A stretch of DNA of 64,000 bases from Cichorium intybus (taxonomy: Eukaryota > Streptophyta > Magnoliopsida > Asterales > Asteraceae). The notes beneath the pieces are model-generated. The model was not told the DNA's origin, searched no databases, and was given only the letters and a program-made list of their open reading frames with translations. Within the stretch, counting starts at the first letter, position 1, and every line of letters starts with the position of its first letter. The position numbers and the translations under genes are program-made. The stretch covers positions 54,774,839 through 54,838,838 of the forward strand of contig CM042012.1 in NCBI GenBank assembly GCA_023525715.1. Direction: 5' to 3'. This document shows positions 50,043 to 61,582 of the stretch, piece after piece.

Positions 50043-51168
50043 TGTAACACCATATACCTTTGATAAGTATTTATACATTAATCATAGTATAGTTATGAGT
50101 TAATACGGTGTTATAAGTATTGGTATCGTTAGAATACCTTTTGGTAGAATTTTATATGAAAAATGCCTAAAGGTCAATAAAAGGAACTTGAGGGGTTAAA
50201 AATGAAAATAGGGAAGTATAAAAAGGAGAAATATCTCTCCATAATTCACTGAACATTTGAGAGAGTTCTGGAAGAGTTCTTGGAGATACGATCTCTGAAA
50301 TTTCACGAAGGTTGAAGCGAGAATAAGGAACACTTGCTTGGAGATTGGAGACTTTCAAGCTAAAAGGTTAGTAATTAAGCTTCTAACCTAAGTTCTTGTG
50401 TATGTTCTTCATGGGATAAACTGGAAACTGAATTTCTAGTTATGATTTAAAAGGTTTAAATTGTTCTTAAGTAGCAAACATGTTTATGTGTTAAGAACAT
50501 ATATTTAAAACAAATGGTTTTGACGAATTTGTGGAATTTGGGGTTTTTGGCTCAAGAACCCTAAAATACAAGTTCATATGATCAAGTCGATATTAATGGG
50601 TTTTAATGAGTCCCATATGTTGTATTTGTTGAAAGAAATTAGTAGAAGTGGTTGGTTTTGAACAACTTCAGTTTTTGTGCAAAAATGTGAAAAACAGGAA
50701 TTGTTGGAAAATGGTTGGAATCACCGATTCCATGGGTTAAAAACTCAATTAAATGGAAGGTGCAGTGCAAAAATCGGGAGCTGCAGTGCAAAAATCGGAA
50801 CCAAAATAGCCAAAAGAACATTACACGGCCGTGTAATGTTCAAGGCAAGATCCATAGCAGGATTACACGGTCGTGTAACATTCTGCCGTGGATTTTGAGT
50901 TTTGCGTTTTGGAATTCGGGGTTAGACACGTCCGTTTGACCACAAATTTTAACCATAAGTCCGTTATAGTGTAACTCTTCATGGAAAATTGTTAAAATGA
51001 GAATACGACTTCCGAGAGTACTGTAGTAAAATACGCGTATTTTGGGAAAGTCTAAAATTCATAGAAAGTTGGTTTAATAAGGATTATTATCTAGTTTTGG
51101 TCCGTAGTTGTATTATACCGGACTCTTGTGTAGTCGGGTCGGTAGTAATAATTGTGAATATATTACCA

Positions 51169-51241
<73 letters not shown>

Positions 51242-51754
51242 TGTATGTATGTATGTATGTATGTATGTATGTATGTATAGGTACCAGTCACGTGGTTGTG
51301 GCACGAGCGACGAGACAAGGAATAACTAGATACAATATTAGCAAGTATCCAGGTGAGTAATCTAACTTATATCAAATGTGATATGTGTTGGTTGAATTCT
51401 TGTAAGTTGAAGCAGTTTTGGAGTTGAATTTGGTAGTTTGGAAGTTGGGTTGATTACCCGAATTACTTAGTAGTAACCTTTGTGGTTAAACGGCCTTTGT
51501 GGCTAGGAGATTGGATTTGATATCCAAATTTAAAAGGCCTTTGTGGCTAGGAGATTGGATTTGATATCCAAATATTAACGGCCTTCGTGGCTAGGAGATT
51601 GCATTTTGTATCCAAATGAAGAGCAGAAGCAGATTTAACTTGTATACAGATTTGTACTTGCATTGTCTTTCTTATACATGTTAATTGTTGATATGATTAC
51701 TCATTGGGCTTTATAGCTCTCAGTGTTCATTTGAAACGTCCCTGCAGGTGAACG
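50043..51754 (+). repeat. 3' LTR of the Tekay element, first part
   Basis: Begins TGTAACACCATATACC after the GAAGGGGGGAGAATT polypurine tract; continues at 53610-53844 after an inserted solo LTR. TATA box TATAAAAAGG at 50217-50226. Perfect palindrome at 50818-50839. Microsatellite AT (51173-51213) then GTAT (51214-51279). Three GGCCTTTGTGGCTAGGAG units at about 51490-51616. Confidence 0.9.
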
Positions 51755-52813
51755 TGTAAGACCCATTTTCATTTTGAGATGCTTACTAAGGTAAGTAGAG
51801 TTATTACCTTATAAATTAGTATGGTTCTAGCTTTGAGTTATTTAGAATTGTTTGGAAATCATTTATGATTACCTATGAGTTATGAGTTGTTTGATTTGTG
51901 AGAAAAGGGTAAAACCTTTCTTATGTACTAATCTTGGTGGGATTAAGATTAGTCAAGTTGATGTATGAGTTTGGGTGATTAGACACCCATTTGGAAGAAG
52001 TTTGAGCCTTAAAATGCCAAAATAGAGTACACGGGTCGTGTCCAAGTCACACAGGTCGTGTAAAGGATTGTTAAGGACTGTTTTGGGCATTCAGTAGCTG
52101 ACACGGGCCGTGTTCTACTAACACAGGCCGTGTTCTACTAACACGGGCCGTGTTTCCTGCAGATCAAATTCAGAAAGCATACAGTAGGATTAACACGGGC
52201 CGTGTTCTATTAACCCGGGCCGTGTTACGCGTGCAGACCCTTTAAATGTGCAGAAAACCTCATTTCGGAAAAAATAAATCCCAATTCGATTTCAGAGCAT
52301 AAAGAGGCGATTTTTTGTCAAATTGAAGCTAGAGATTTGTGGGGAAACATAAAGAGACTCGAATCTAACCCCGCAAACGCGCTCTTGATTCCTAATTCGT
52401 CGAGGTGAGTGATTTCTTCATTTTGGGGGTTTTGAAACCCTAGCTTTGATTTCAGTTATTTAGTTATATATTGTTATATATGTTGTTAGTAGATTGTTAG
52501 TGGATACCTTTAGAGTTATTGGTGTGATTATTGTCGAGTTCCTACGGTTGAATGAGTAGAACCGTGGATTTGGAGGTTTCGGTAAATATAGAGTTGATAT
52601 TAACCGTTTATACTCATTTTTCCTCTTTTGATTGATACATCTTTGAGATAGATGTTATTGAGATGATTGTGGATGTTGGAGAATGGAATTAGCCTATGGT
52701 GATATAACCAAGTCTAGCGAACAGGAACCCGGTACGTGTAAATTGAGGGTTCCACATACTAAATCGATATCAGGTGAGTACTTCCGAATAATTGAGTAAG
52801 AGTTATACCTTGT

Positions 52814-52909
<96 letters not shown>

Positions 52910-53609
52910 TTACATATATGTGTGTGTTGTGTTGTGTTGATATTGATGTGGCTTAGAGTTATAGTAGTTCTGTTATTTGTGGATAACGAGAGACAGGTTA
53001 CGGTCTATATTTGAGTATAAGAGCAGAGTATATGCTAGAGTGAGTGAGTTAAAGAGTTTTGGAGTTTGATTGCCACTACTATGATTGTTGTTATATTTGA
53101 TTGTGTAATGAGTATATATGAGTGTGTGTGATTGAGTTTATGAGTAGTATCAGTTGTGATACTTATTATTGAGTTGATGACACTAATAATTAGCTGGTGT
53201 TTGTAAGCCAATATGTTTGCAGGTTTCAGAGTTAAGAAAAGGTGAATATTTGCTAATGAGATTAGCAAAGGAGAATGTTGAGAAAGTATACTGAGAGAGA
53301 TTACTGAAGTGTAATTGAGATTACTCACTAAGCTTTATAAGCTTACACTTGAGTGTTATGTTGTTTTGTAGGTATATGTAGCTGTGATAGGGGAAGACAT
53401 GTGACAAAGAATGACGGACAAGTTTAGAGCCTGTCCTTTAGTCGAATTTGATTTATTTGTAATGCATGGTTAAAATTTGTAAGGACCTTTTGTGTAAATA
53501 TTCATGTTGATAACATCTTGATCCTTGGTTTTAGTACAAGTATACCCATTTTTATGTATAATTGTTGAAAATTTTTGGGTGTACTTCGTATGAGAAACCG
53601 GGTGTTACA
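51755..53609 (+). mobile_element. Solo LTR (1.86 kb) inside the Tekay 3' LTR
   Basis: TGTAAGACCC to CCGGGTGTTACA, flanked by GAACG (51750-51754) and GAGCG (53610-53614), a 5 bp duplication with one mismatch. The undisturbed 5' LTR reads GTGAGCATGACC at this point. It carries at least seven ACACGGGCCGTGT-type palindromes (52031-52235) and an AT microsatellite (52817-52906). No internal region is present. The frame at 53035-53328 is not supported as a gene. Confidence 0.85.
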
Positions 53610-53844
53610 GAGCGTGACCCTGCTAAGGGTAAAGATAAAGTCTGTGACTAAGGACATGGGATTCATAGATGCTGTCAGTAGCAGCCCAACTTAGAAGGAG
53701 TTTACTATTATTGTATACTCTTTGATACACTTGTACCCGTTTGTAATAAATTATACCCTTTCTAAATGGTTTTGTATGATAAAAACTATGTTTAAAAAGT
53801 GAAAAATTTTGGGGTGTTTTGTTTTATAAAAGTCGGGTGTTACA
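53610..53844 (+). repeat. 3' LTR of the Tekay element, last part
   Basis: Matches 37686-37918 of the 5' LTR, including TCAGTAGCAGCCCRRCTTAG, and ends GTCGGGTGTTACA before the duplicated CATGG. Confidence 0.9.
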
Positions 53845-53982
53845 CATGGAGCCGTGGAGATAAGAAGTGTTGATACCGAAAAAATATTCAAGGTGAACGG
53901 GCATCGTTTGAAGCCTTTATATGAAGGTTTTAATGCAGGTGTGCTTGACAATACCCGTTTGGATGCCCCCAAATATGATTGA
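53845..53982 (+). pseudogene. Athila pol C-terminus
   Basis: Reads GAVEIRSVDTEKIFKVNG then HRLKPLYEGF and ends at a TGA (53980-53982). This is the typical Athila integrase tail, continuing from 36104. Confidence 0.88.
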
Positions 53983-54916
53983 GCGTAAGGCGGTACCACG
54001 TCTTGCCAAAAACGTTAAAGAAGTGTATTTTTGGAAAGCCGAGCTTTCGTTTTTTAAAACCGAATAAAGTAATTTTTGGGCTAACGGAGCTTTTGTGTGA
54101 AGCTTTTAATTATTTACCAAGTGAGTTTTGATGAGAATGTGTTTGTTGGTGTAAACGGGGTCGAAAAACGAGTTCCGAATGCATTTTTGAGCGAAAAATG
54201 GGTGCTGAAATTTTTTTGCAAAAGTAGTCCCTGGGGTAGTTTGCGCGACCCGCGCGGGAAATATAAAGGGTTTGCGCCACCCGCGTGAAGGGTTTGCGCG
54301 ACCCTTTTGAATTTTAAGAGGGACTTGATTTTCAAAGAAGAAACATTTGTCAAAAATGTGGCAAATGCGCGACCCAAAGTTCTACCCGTGTGGATACCCA
54401 TTTGCCTATCCGGTTCCCTAATTTGAGCCAAGTATCCGACCCATGACCCAACTCAAACCCTAAGACTACTCCCATCGGTAGCCCCTAACCAATCCGCTCA
54501 CCAATTTTAATACTAAAAAAATTAAAAATTAAAAGAAAAACAAAGACCCAGGCCGTCCAAGCGAGCCGCTCACCCCTCAAGATCGTGCTTCATTCTTCTT
54601 TCCATTCATATCCTTTTTTATTTCTTTTTTTTCCTTTTACACTTTATTTCAGTAAAAAATAAATATAATCTTTATTTAAAAAATAAAAAAACCTCCTGAA
54701 ATATTAAATTTTTTTCTTTATAAAATAAGACTAGTATTGATAAACTTTTGTGACATTTTTTCAAATAAAATATAAGATTGTGTTAGGTTGCTAAAGAGTA
54801 TGAAAAATGGCGTTAGATTGGTTTAGATTGATTTGTGTAGGTAGAAGAGTAAAAAACAGTTTTTTTAATAGAAAGTTGGGTTGGGTTCGATTGTGAATGG
54901 TGATAGTCTAACCTAA
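53983..54916 (+). other. Region downstream of Athila pol, no gene
   Basis: Non-coding. Words GCGCGACCCGCGCGGG, GCCACCCGCGTGAAGGG and GCGCGACCC (about 54244-54302) resemble those upstream of gag at 22237 and at 61424. It may be Athila spacer or a truncated LTR; no LTR boundary was found. Confidence 0.45.
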
Positions 54917-55859
54917 GAGGATGTTTGGCTGTGCATTTAGAAAGTGCTTATGGGCTTTTTGGCTTTTCAAAAAGCTAAAAAGCTAAAAATAGTGTTTGGC
55001 AACCAAGAAGCACTTTTAAAATTAGTTTTTCAATACATTGCAAAAAGCCATTTTGAAAAAGCATCAGGAACGTGGCTTTTCAAGGAGAGAATAGCTTTTT
55101 AATTGCCAAATGACAACATTACCCCCAACTACCACCTACCCTCTTTAACACTTCACGTGAAAACAGATCTGCTCTTCACCGCATCTCACCTCCATTGCAT
55201 CGCATCTGCTCCCCATTCCTTCTCGAACCGCATCTCAACTCCAACTCCGACGGCGATCGGTGCGGCTACCCTTCTTCTCCGGCATCCGTCTCCGGCTACC
55301 CTCCAGCGATCGGTAAGTGTTCTCCTCCCTCCATCGATCTGCAATTGTTCCGGATCGGATCCCATCTGTTTTCCTGTGCATCTCGATCTGCATCTATATT
55401 TGTTACAGATTACATATTCGAATCTGCTACTCGAATTTGTTACAGGTTTCAATCTGGCATCTATATTTGTTACATATTTGAATAATTGAATCTCGAATGT
55501 GTTTTCCTGTGGTTTTTCTTTGATTGTTTCTGTCGAATTTTTCTGGTAATCTACCTCTTGAATTTGTATGAATTCTGTGATTATTTCTCCCAAATCAGTT
55601 TTTGAGTGAATTCTGTTAATCTATATTAGTTTTTGAGTGAATTTTTCTGTTAATCTACCTCTCGAATTTGTATGAATTTGTATGAATTCTATGGTTTTTC
55701 TGTGATTGTTTTCCCAAATCAGTTTTTGAGTGAATTCTGTGATTATGATCCTGATTTCTGTGGTTTTTCTGTGATTATGGTATATATGTTTCATGTCATA
55801 AAGCTTGCATTTTGACATTTGTTTGCTTGAACTAAGAAATATGTATTGATTTTCAGATA

Positions 55860-56881
55860 ATGGCCTTAAATATCCCTAATGTTATTGATTGTGAAACAAA
55901 TAAGAAAAAGTATAAACCAAAAATCGTATGGGATAATGAGACTATGATGACGTTTATCACATTGTGCTTGAATGAACTAGAAAAGGGGAATAGACCGGGT
56001 ACTCACTTCAATAAGGTTGGGTGGGCAAATTTTGAGAAAAACATGAAACAAGAAACCGGTAAAGTCTTTGATAGAAAACAACTTAAGAACAAATGGGACA
56101 ACATGAAAAAAGATTGGAAACTTTATGACCGCTTAATGAGACGCTTAATGAGACTTGAAACTGGAATTGGTGGGTCGAGGAGTGTATTGCATGCATCGCG
56201 CGAATGGTGGGAGGAGAAAATAAAGGTAAGATTTAGTATTCTTTTAAAGCATTTGTAGTTATAATTACACAATGAGATTCATGACTTAACTTATTTCCGG
56301 TTATTTTTTAGGTGGATAAAGAATTCGCCAAATTTAGGGACACAAATCTAGACATATACCAGACGCATTATGCTCCTTTGTTTTCCGATGCCGTTGTCGT
56401 TGGAGATCGCACGATGACTCCGGGTCAATTTCAAAACGATAGCAATCCGGACGATGTTCAAAATGAAGAAAATATAGAGGGTAAAGGAGATAGTGATGAA
56501 GTCAATGGTGACGAATATCCTCTTTTTGCTAGTTTCCCTGAAAGTAGTTCGAGTAAAAGGAAGCAGTCTACAAATACTAGCAACAGACAGTCAACCAAGA
56601 GTAAAAGTTCAACTTTTGAGGATAAACTGGATGTTGTGTTAGAGGCCCTATCATCGAGAAGCACACAAACTTTTCCACCGACTAATCCCACGCTGACAAT
56701 ATCTGATTGTATGAGCATCGTGTCAACTTTTCCAGGTTTCGAAGAAGGTTCCGAACAATATTCGACACTTTTGCATGCCTTCACGAAAAGGAAATCCCGT
56801 GAAGCGTTTATGGTTCCAACGACTCCTGAAGGGAAGCTAGGGTTCCTTAAAGTGCTCTTGCAAAAAAGCAACGACCCGTGA
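55860..56881 (+). CDS. Harbinger ORF1, SANT/Myb-like DNA-binding protein, two exons
   Basis: DNA-binding partner that PIF/Harbinger transposases need for nuclear entry and end recognition. Exon 1 is 55860-56225 (122 codons) and exon 2 is 56312-56881 (189 codons plus stop), split by an intron with GTAAGA donor and TTTTTTAG acceptor in the same phase. The SANT/Myb-like domain covers about residues 15-110: VWDNETMMTFITLCLNELEK, GWANFEKNMKQETGKVFDRK and QLKNKWDNMKKDWKLYDRL. The C-terminal half is acidic, serine-rich and followed by a helical tail. The spliced 311-residue frame has no stops, in contrast to the broken transposase beside it. Expression cannot be judged from sequence. Confidence 0.75.
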
Positions 56882-56884
56882 AGC

Positions 56885-57020
56885 GTTTATGTGTTGTCGT
56901 TTTACATTGGATGTTTTCGTTTGACATTATGTGTTGTCGTTTGACATTATGTGTTGTCGTTTGACATTAGGTGTTGTTGTTTAACATTAGGTGTTGTCGT
57001 TTGACATTATGTGTTATTCG
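56885..57020. repeat. ~20 bp unit in six tandem copies
   Basis: TGTTGTCGTTTGACATTATG recurs with small changes between ORF1 and the transposase of Harbinger 1. Confidence 0.9.
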
Positions 57021-57089
57021 TTGTTGTTATGTAATCGACGTTTTATTTTATGTGTTAATGTTTGATATTTTGTCTTTGTTTTATGTAGG

Positions 57090-58324
57090 ATGGATAGTGA
57101 TGATTCTAGTGATAGTAACGAAGACTTTTCGATAGAGGAGGAGATAGAATTCAATAGCTTATGTTGGTTAGCTGTGCAAGGGATAGTACTAGCCCGTAAC
57201 TTGCATTCTACACGTATCACACGTAGGCCCTGTCACACCTCAGATTACACAGGGAGCATCTATATTAATGACATATTAAATGGCCATCCTAGACGGTGTT
57301 ATGACATGTTTAGACTGCACATACCAGTATTTCGACAGTTATGTACGGATCTTTCTACATAGTATGGGTTGAAGAAAACACGCCACATGTCCACTGAGGA
57401 ATCGGTAGCAATCTTTTTTGATAACCTTGGCACATGAGTGTACAAATCGGTTTGTACAAGAAATATTTCATCATTCTGGAGAAACTATTCATAGACATTT
57501 TCTTGAAGTTTTAGAAGTCGTGCTTAGAATGAGTAGCGACATCATCAAGCCACCCGATAACTACAATGAAGAAGTGCCCGAATACATATTAAACAATCCT
57601 CGATATTATCCAATATTCAAGTTATTATCCAAATTTCCATATACTTTAATGTTTAATATTTCATCCAATGTCCAATGTTCAAGGAAACTTGTTTTATATT
57701 TATAGGATTGCATTGGCGCTATTGATGGGACACATGTGAAGGCAATAGTCTCACAGAAGGATCAAGCGAAGTACATTGGTCGGAAGGGGTATGCCACAGA
57801 AAATATAATGGCGGTTTGTGATTTCAATATGTGCTTCACATTTGTATGGGCCGGATGGGAGGGGACCGCCCATGACACTAGAATTTTCAATGAGGCGTTA
57901 CAGAAACCGGAACTTCACTTTCCACATCCAACGTGGACATACAGCTGCAATGCGTGCTCCCCATGGACCGAAAGAGAAGTTTAATTATTATCACTCTTCA
58001 TTGAGAAATATTATAGAACGAAGTTTCGGAGTGTGGAAAGCTAGATGGGCGTTATTGAGAGACATGCACGTTAATTACACATATGAGAACCAAGTGCGTC
58101 TTGTGATAGCATCAATGGCGCTCCACAACTATATCAGAAATACTAATATTTTTGATGACGCGTTTGACAGAGCTAAAAAAGAATCTTACACTCCAAATGT
58201 AGGTGGTACGGATAACGAAACCAATGAAGAAGTTCCAAGTCTAGGTCGTATGAACGACAATGACATGTATATGGCAGCGATACGAGATATTATCGCGCAA
58301 GACATAATGGAATTGCGGGGATGA
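57090..58324 (+). pseudogene. PIF/Harbinger transposase 1 (DDE_Tnp_4/HARBI1 type), broken
   Basis: DDE endonuclease of the PIF/Harbinger family. The N-terminus is MDSDDSSDSNEDFSIEEEIE, followed by CYDMFRLHIPVFRQLCTDL, ITLAHECTNRFVQEIFHHSG, DCIGAIDGTHVKA (first D), WEGTAHDTRIFNEAL (second D) and YHSSLRNIIERSFGVWKARW (E). Damage: a stop at 57361-57363, an extra T in the T run near 57412-57418, an unspliceable or mutated intron before 57704 (acceptor TTTATAG present, donor damaged), and loss near 57925-57965 of the segment that normally lies between the second D and the KEKFNYYHSS block. All three catalytic residues survive, but the protein cannot be made whole. Confidence 0.85.
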
Positions 58325-58752
58325 ATGTAATATGACTTTATTTGTGTGAACTTAATTATTTTTAATATTAGTATTGCGTAATCAAACAAATTTTCTAAAC
58401 AAAATAATTTATGTTAAATATTATTATGGTGTACTAAAAAAACTTAATAAAAAAATTATATTTTTAATTATTTTGTAGAAAAAGATGTAACATAATTAAT
58501 AAATTTTGTAAAAAAAAAGAGTTAAGTACTTAATTTTTTGTAAAATTAGTAAATAGTTGGGAAAATGTAAAAATGTCATTTTTGGTCATTTTACATATAT
58601 AAAAGCTTATCTAAACACTTTTTAAACCTCCTTATCAACTTTTAGCTTTTCCCACCACATAAGTTTATCCAAATAGTTAAAAACTCTTTTTTAAAAAGCC
58701 AAAAGCTTATAAACACTTTTGCCCAAAAATACTTTTAAGGTAAATAAGCTTA

Positions 58753-60696
58753 GGCCTTGGGGTATACCCCCGTTAACGAGGGCGCCAAAGGCTATGGCGC
58801 CGCCATAGCCATGTGAACACCACCCCCAAGTGTCCGTTGTGCGCCATCCGTGATAGGGCGTGGTCACTACCACGCGGGTTAACACCATTTTGACCGTTGC
58901 AATATAGCCGTTGAGCATTTAAAAAAAAAAAAAATTTCCTATAAATACTTACTACTCCTACTATAATTTTCACAACTCTAATTTACAAAATACTCTCTAA
59001 AAAAATGGATCCTCTCCCAACAAATATCGACTTCGAATTCTCTTCCGATGAAGAAATGTCCGGTTCCGATGACGAAACGCTGGTTTTCAACGATGAAATG
59101 CCGGTTTCCGATTCTTCCTCTTCGGACGACGACATGTTTATTCCACATTTTATTGAAGTTGCTACGAGTGTGTTGACGACGTTGGTAGAACCCCCGGCGC
59201 ATGTTCGACCAAAGCTTACAAGAAAACAAAAAAATAGAGATCGTTTAGCCGCACACGAGCGTCTAATGACCGATTACTTCAACGACGATTGTTTGTACGA
59301 CGATAACATTTTTTGTAACCGTTATCGCTTGACGAAGAATTTATTCCTTCGTATAGCTACCGATTTGAATGCTCATTATCCATGCTTTCAATTGAAGTAC
59401 GATGGTCGGAAGAGGCGGGGGTTCACGACATATCAAAAGATGACGGCCGCACTTCGACAATTGGCTTTGGGCGTATCGCCGGACTCGTTGGACGAGTATT
59501 TGAAGATGTCGGCGAGAGTAGCCCGAGAAAGTACATATAACTTTTGTGAAGCCGTGATACAACTTTATGGTCCCGTTTACTTACGCATACCAACAAAAAG
59601 TGATGTAGAGCAATTATACGCATTTCATTACGAGAAGCATGGTTTTAGAGGAATGCTTGGAAGTATCGATTGCACTCACATTCGATGGGAACGATGTCCA
59701 AACGCGTGGCGAGGCCTTTACACACGCGGTGACCACGGACACCCAACGATCATGCTAGAGGCCGTTGTTTCCCAAGATCTTTGGTTTTGGCATGCTTACT
59801 TCGGTATGCCGGGGTCTAACAATGACATAAATGTTCTTAATTCATCGCCGATATTCAACAAATATTTGCTCGGCAAAGCACCCGAGTGTCCTTTCGTTGT
59901 GAATGGACACAACTACAAGTATGGTTACTATCTTGCTGATGGGATATATCCACGATACTCAACGATGGTCAAAGCGTATCAACATCCAATTGAGGAGGAC
60001 AGAAAATATTTTACGAAGCGACAAGAGTCGGCACGGAAGGACGTAGAAAGGGGTTTTGGAGCAATAAAAGAGAAATGGCACGTTCTAAAATACCCGGCTC
60101 GAGCATGGGATGATAAAAAATACAGAAGGTGATGTACGCGGTGCTCATTCTACATAACATGATGATAGAAGAGAAGGGACGTAATATTTGTACGTATAAT
60201 CCAAACGATGTTCTTCAGCCAGCTGCAACAATTCAGATGGGTTCGGATGCGTATTACAACAAAATGTTAGAGCTTTATGATGAAGACACGTATCATAGGC
60301 TTCGACAAGATTTGACCGAAGATCTTTGGGCAAACGCAGGCGGTTCGGATGACTTCAATGAACCCCCCCCATTCAACGACATCAATGATATTTATTAGAT
60401 TTTTTTTGGTTTGGTTTTATTTAACGAATTTCTTTTTATTTTTAATGTTGCTTTTAAATTTTTAGGAATTTGTAATTTGTGTGTTTTTAAATTAAATGGT
60501 AGTTTTATTGTGAAAAAAAAATCAATGAACTATATTATTTGTGTATTTTCGGTTACAAAAAAAAAAAAAAAAAAAGTTATAACACCACTTGCAATAACAC
60601 CAGCACACCCCCACTTTTGGTGTTAAAGGTGATGCTGACGTGGCATCACTTTTTGGTGTTAACACCATTGCTATAACATGGGTACTCCCCAGGGCC
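58753..60696 (+). mobile_element. PIF/Harbinger transposon 2 (1.94 kb), nested
   Basis: Ends GGCCTTGGGGTATACCC and, inverted at the right, GGCCCTGGGGAGTACCC; TTA duplication at 58750-58752 and 60697-60699. It holds one transposase gene and no ORF1 and would depend on a partner ORF1. It sits 16 bp inside the right end of Harbinger 1, interrupting TTATCCAAACAGCC. Confidence 0.88.
59005..60398 (+). pseudogene. PIF/Harbinger transposase 2, single frameshift
   Basis: Transposase of the plant ALP1/PF04827-like branch. The 375-codon frame starts MDPLPTNIDFEFSSDEEMSG (acidic N-terminus). It includes YFNDDCLYDDNIFCNRYRL, KMTAALRQLALGVSPDSLDE, GMLGSIDCTHIRWERCPNAW (first D), GMPGSNNDINVLNSSPIF (second D) and ARKDVERGFGAIKEKWHVL (E). 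The frame is then lost in an A run at 60115-60120 and resumes with MYAVLILHNMMIEEKG to a stop at 60396-60398. Apart from this run I see no other disruption, so it looks recently inactivated. The C-terminal acidic tail is normal for the family. Confidence 0.88.
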
Positions 60697-60712
60697 TTAT
60701 CCAAACAGCCTC

Positions 60713-61582
60713 TAAAATGTCATTTTTATCCGAACAGCATCTAAACCTAACCAAACTCGGATCTCTTTCTTCCCTCTTTCCCCTTTGTCCCTTACGCGAA
60801 GACAGCAACCCACCGACCTCCTTCCTCTCACCGGTCACCTTCACCTTCTCCGACCACGTCTCCGGTCGCCTGCAACCGAACCACCGCCGGACATCCTCGC
60901 CAGCCTTCTTCTCCACGCCGTCACCGTCCACTCATCCTCCTCTCCTCTACTACCTTACCTCACCAACAGCTCTCACCCACCAAAACCCACCTCGCCTGAC
61001 CTCCGATCGAACCCTAGCCACTCCTGCTCGCACCATCGTCCGCTACTTCCCTCCGCCCGCCTGCTATCCTCTCTCCTTCGTCCTACTCGAAATCAACCCA
61101 AACCGAACCCCACCATCTCCGACCTGCAACTCCCAATTTCACCGCCTTAGTCGCCGGTTCTAGCCACACAGCCACCGGTTCTGTGCTCCGGTGGCCCTCC
61201 GGTGCAAACCCCCATCACTACCTTATCCGATCCGCCGCCGGTCGTGTCAACTCTGTCAACTCAGCGAGTTGACTCGGCGAGTCAATCGGTCCTGGTCAAC
61301 ACAGTGGGTCAATTTCAGCAGGCCAGTTTCCAGTCCATTTTGGGTATCCACCACAGCAGGTCCCGGTTCCGAGTCCCGGGTCAATACCGAACAAAAAACC
61401 CGACCCGGGAGGTTTTGCACGCGACCCGCGCCCAATTACAAACAGAAATTTTTTTGCGCGGGTCAATCTTCAGCTTTGGGACACGCTACGAGGGTATACT
61501 CGTTCCTTTTTTCTGTGTTTTGATTCCGTGTTTTTGATTGATATTGAATTGTTGCTTTGCTTGTCATTGTTTTGGATTGAAT
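60713..61582. other. Pyrimidine-rich spacer, no gene
   Basis: CT- and CCACC-rich sequence with several conflicting open frames of proline, serine and arginine; none matches a family I know. It contains CACGCGACCCGCGCCC at about 61423. It may be the Athila spacer between pol and the accessory ORF. Confidence 0.45.

Larger units (their letters stand above)
36105..53844 (+). mobile_element. Tekay-type chromovirus with two internal insertions
   Basis: Ty3/gypsy element flanked by CATGG on both sides (36100-36104 and 53845-53849). Order: 5' LTR, primer-binding site, gag, protease-RT-RNase H-integrase-chromodomain, 3' LTR. Interrupted by gag-only element B in the gag-protease junction (39228-46450) and by a solo LTR inside its 3' LTR (51755-53609). 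Stops and frameshifts make it non-autonomous, but the domains are well preserved. Confidence 0.92.
23287..53982 (+). mobile_element. Athila-type Ty3/gypsy element, gag-pol split by two nested insertions
   Basis: The coding core runs 23287-28627, then 36036-36104, then 53850-53982, interrupted by the gag-only element (28628-36035) and the Tekay element (36105-53844). Removing those, each with its 5 bp duplication, brings the Athila C-terminal segments together in the expected order. Many stops and frameshifts make it non-functional. The LTRs are not clearly defined on either side. It is the oldest layer of the stack. Confidence 0.85.
54917..60712 (+). mobile_element. PIF/Harbinger transposon 1, two ORFs, with a nested second element
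   Basis: Terminal inverted repeat GAGGATGTTTGGCTG at the left and, inverted at the right, GAGGCTGTTTGGATA, with a 3 bp TAA duplication (54914-54916, 60713-60715). Subterminal AAAAGCCAAAAAG-type inverted repeats lie at about 54940-55080 and 58560-58740. It encodes a SANT/Myb-like ORF1 and a transposase, the standard pair for this superfamily. A second PIF/Harbinger occupies 58753-60696. Confidence 0.85.

Noticed and set aside
60678..61537. Proline- and arginine-rich proteins of 110-160 residues
   Set aside because: Three overlapping frames of a CT/CCACC-rich stretch are all open; no domain and no family resemblance.
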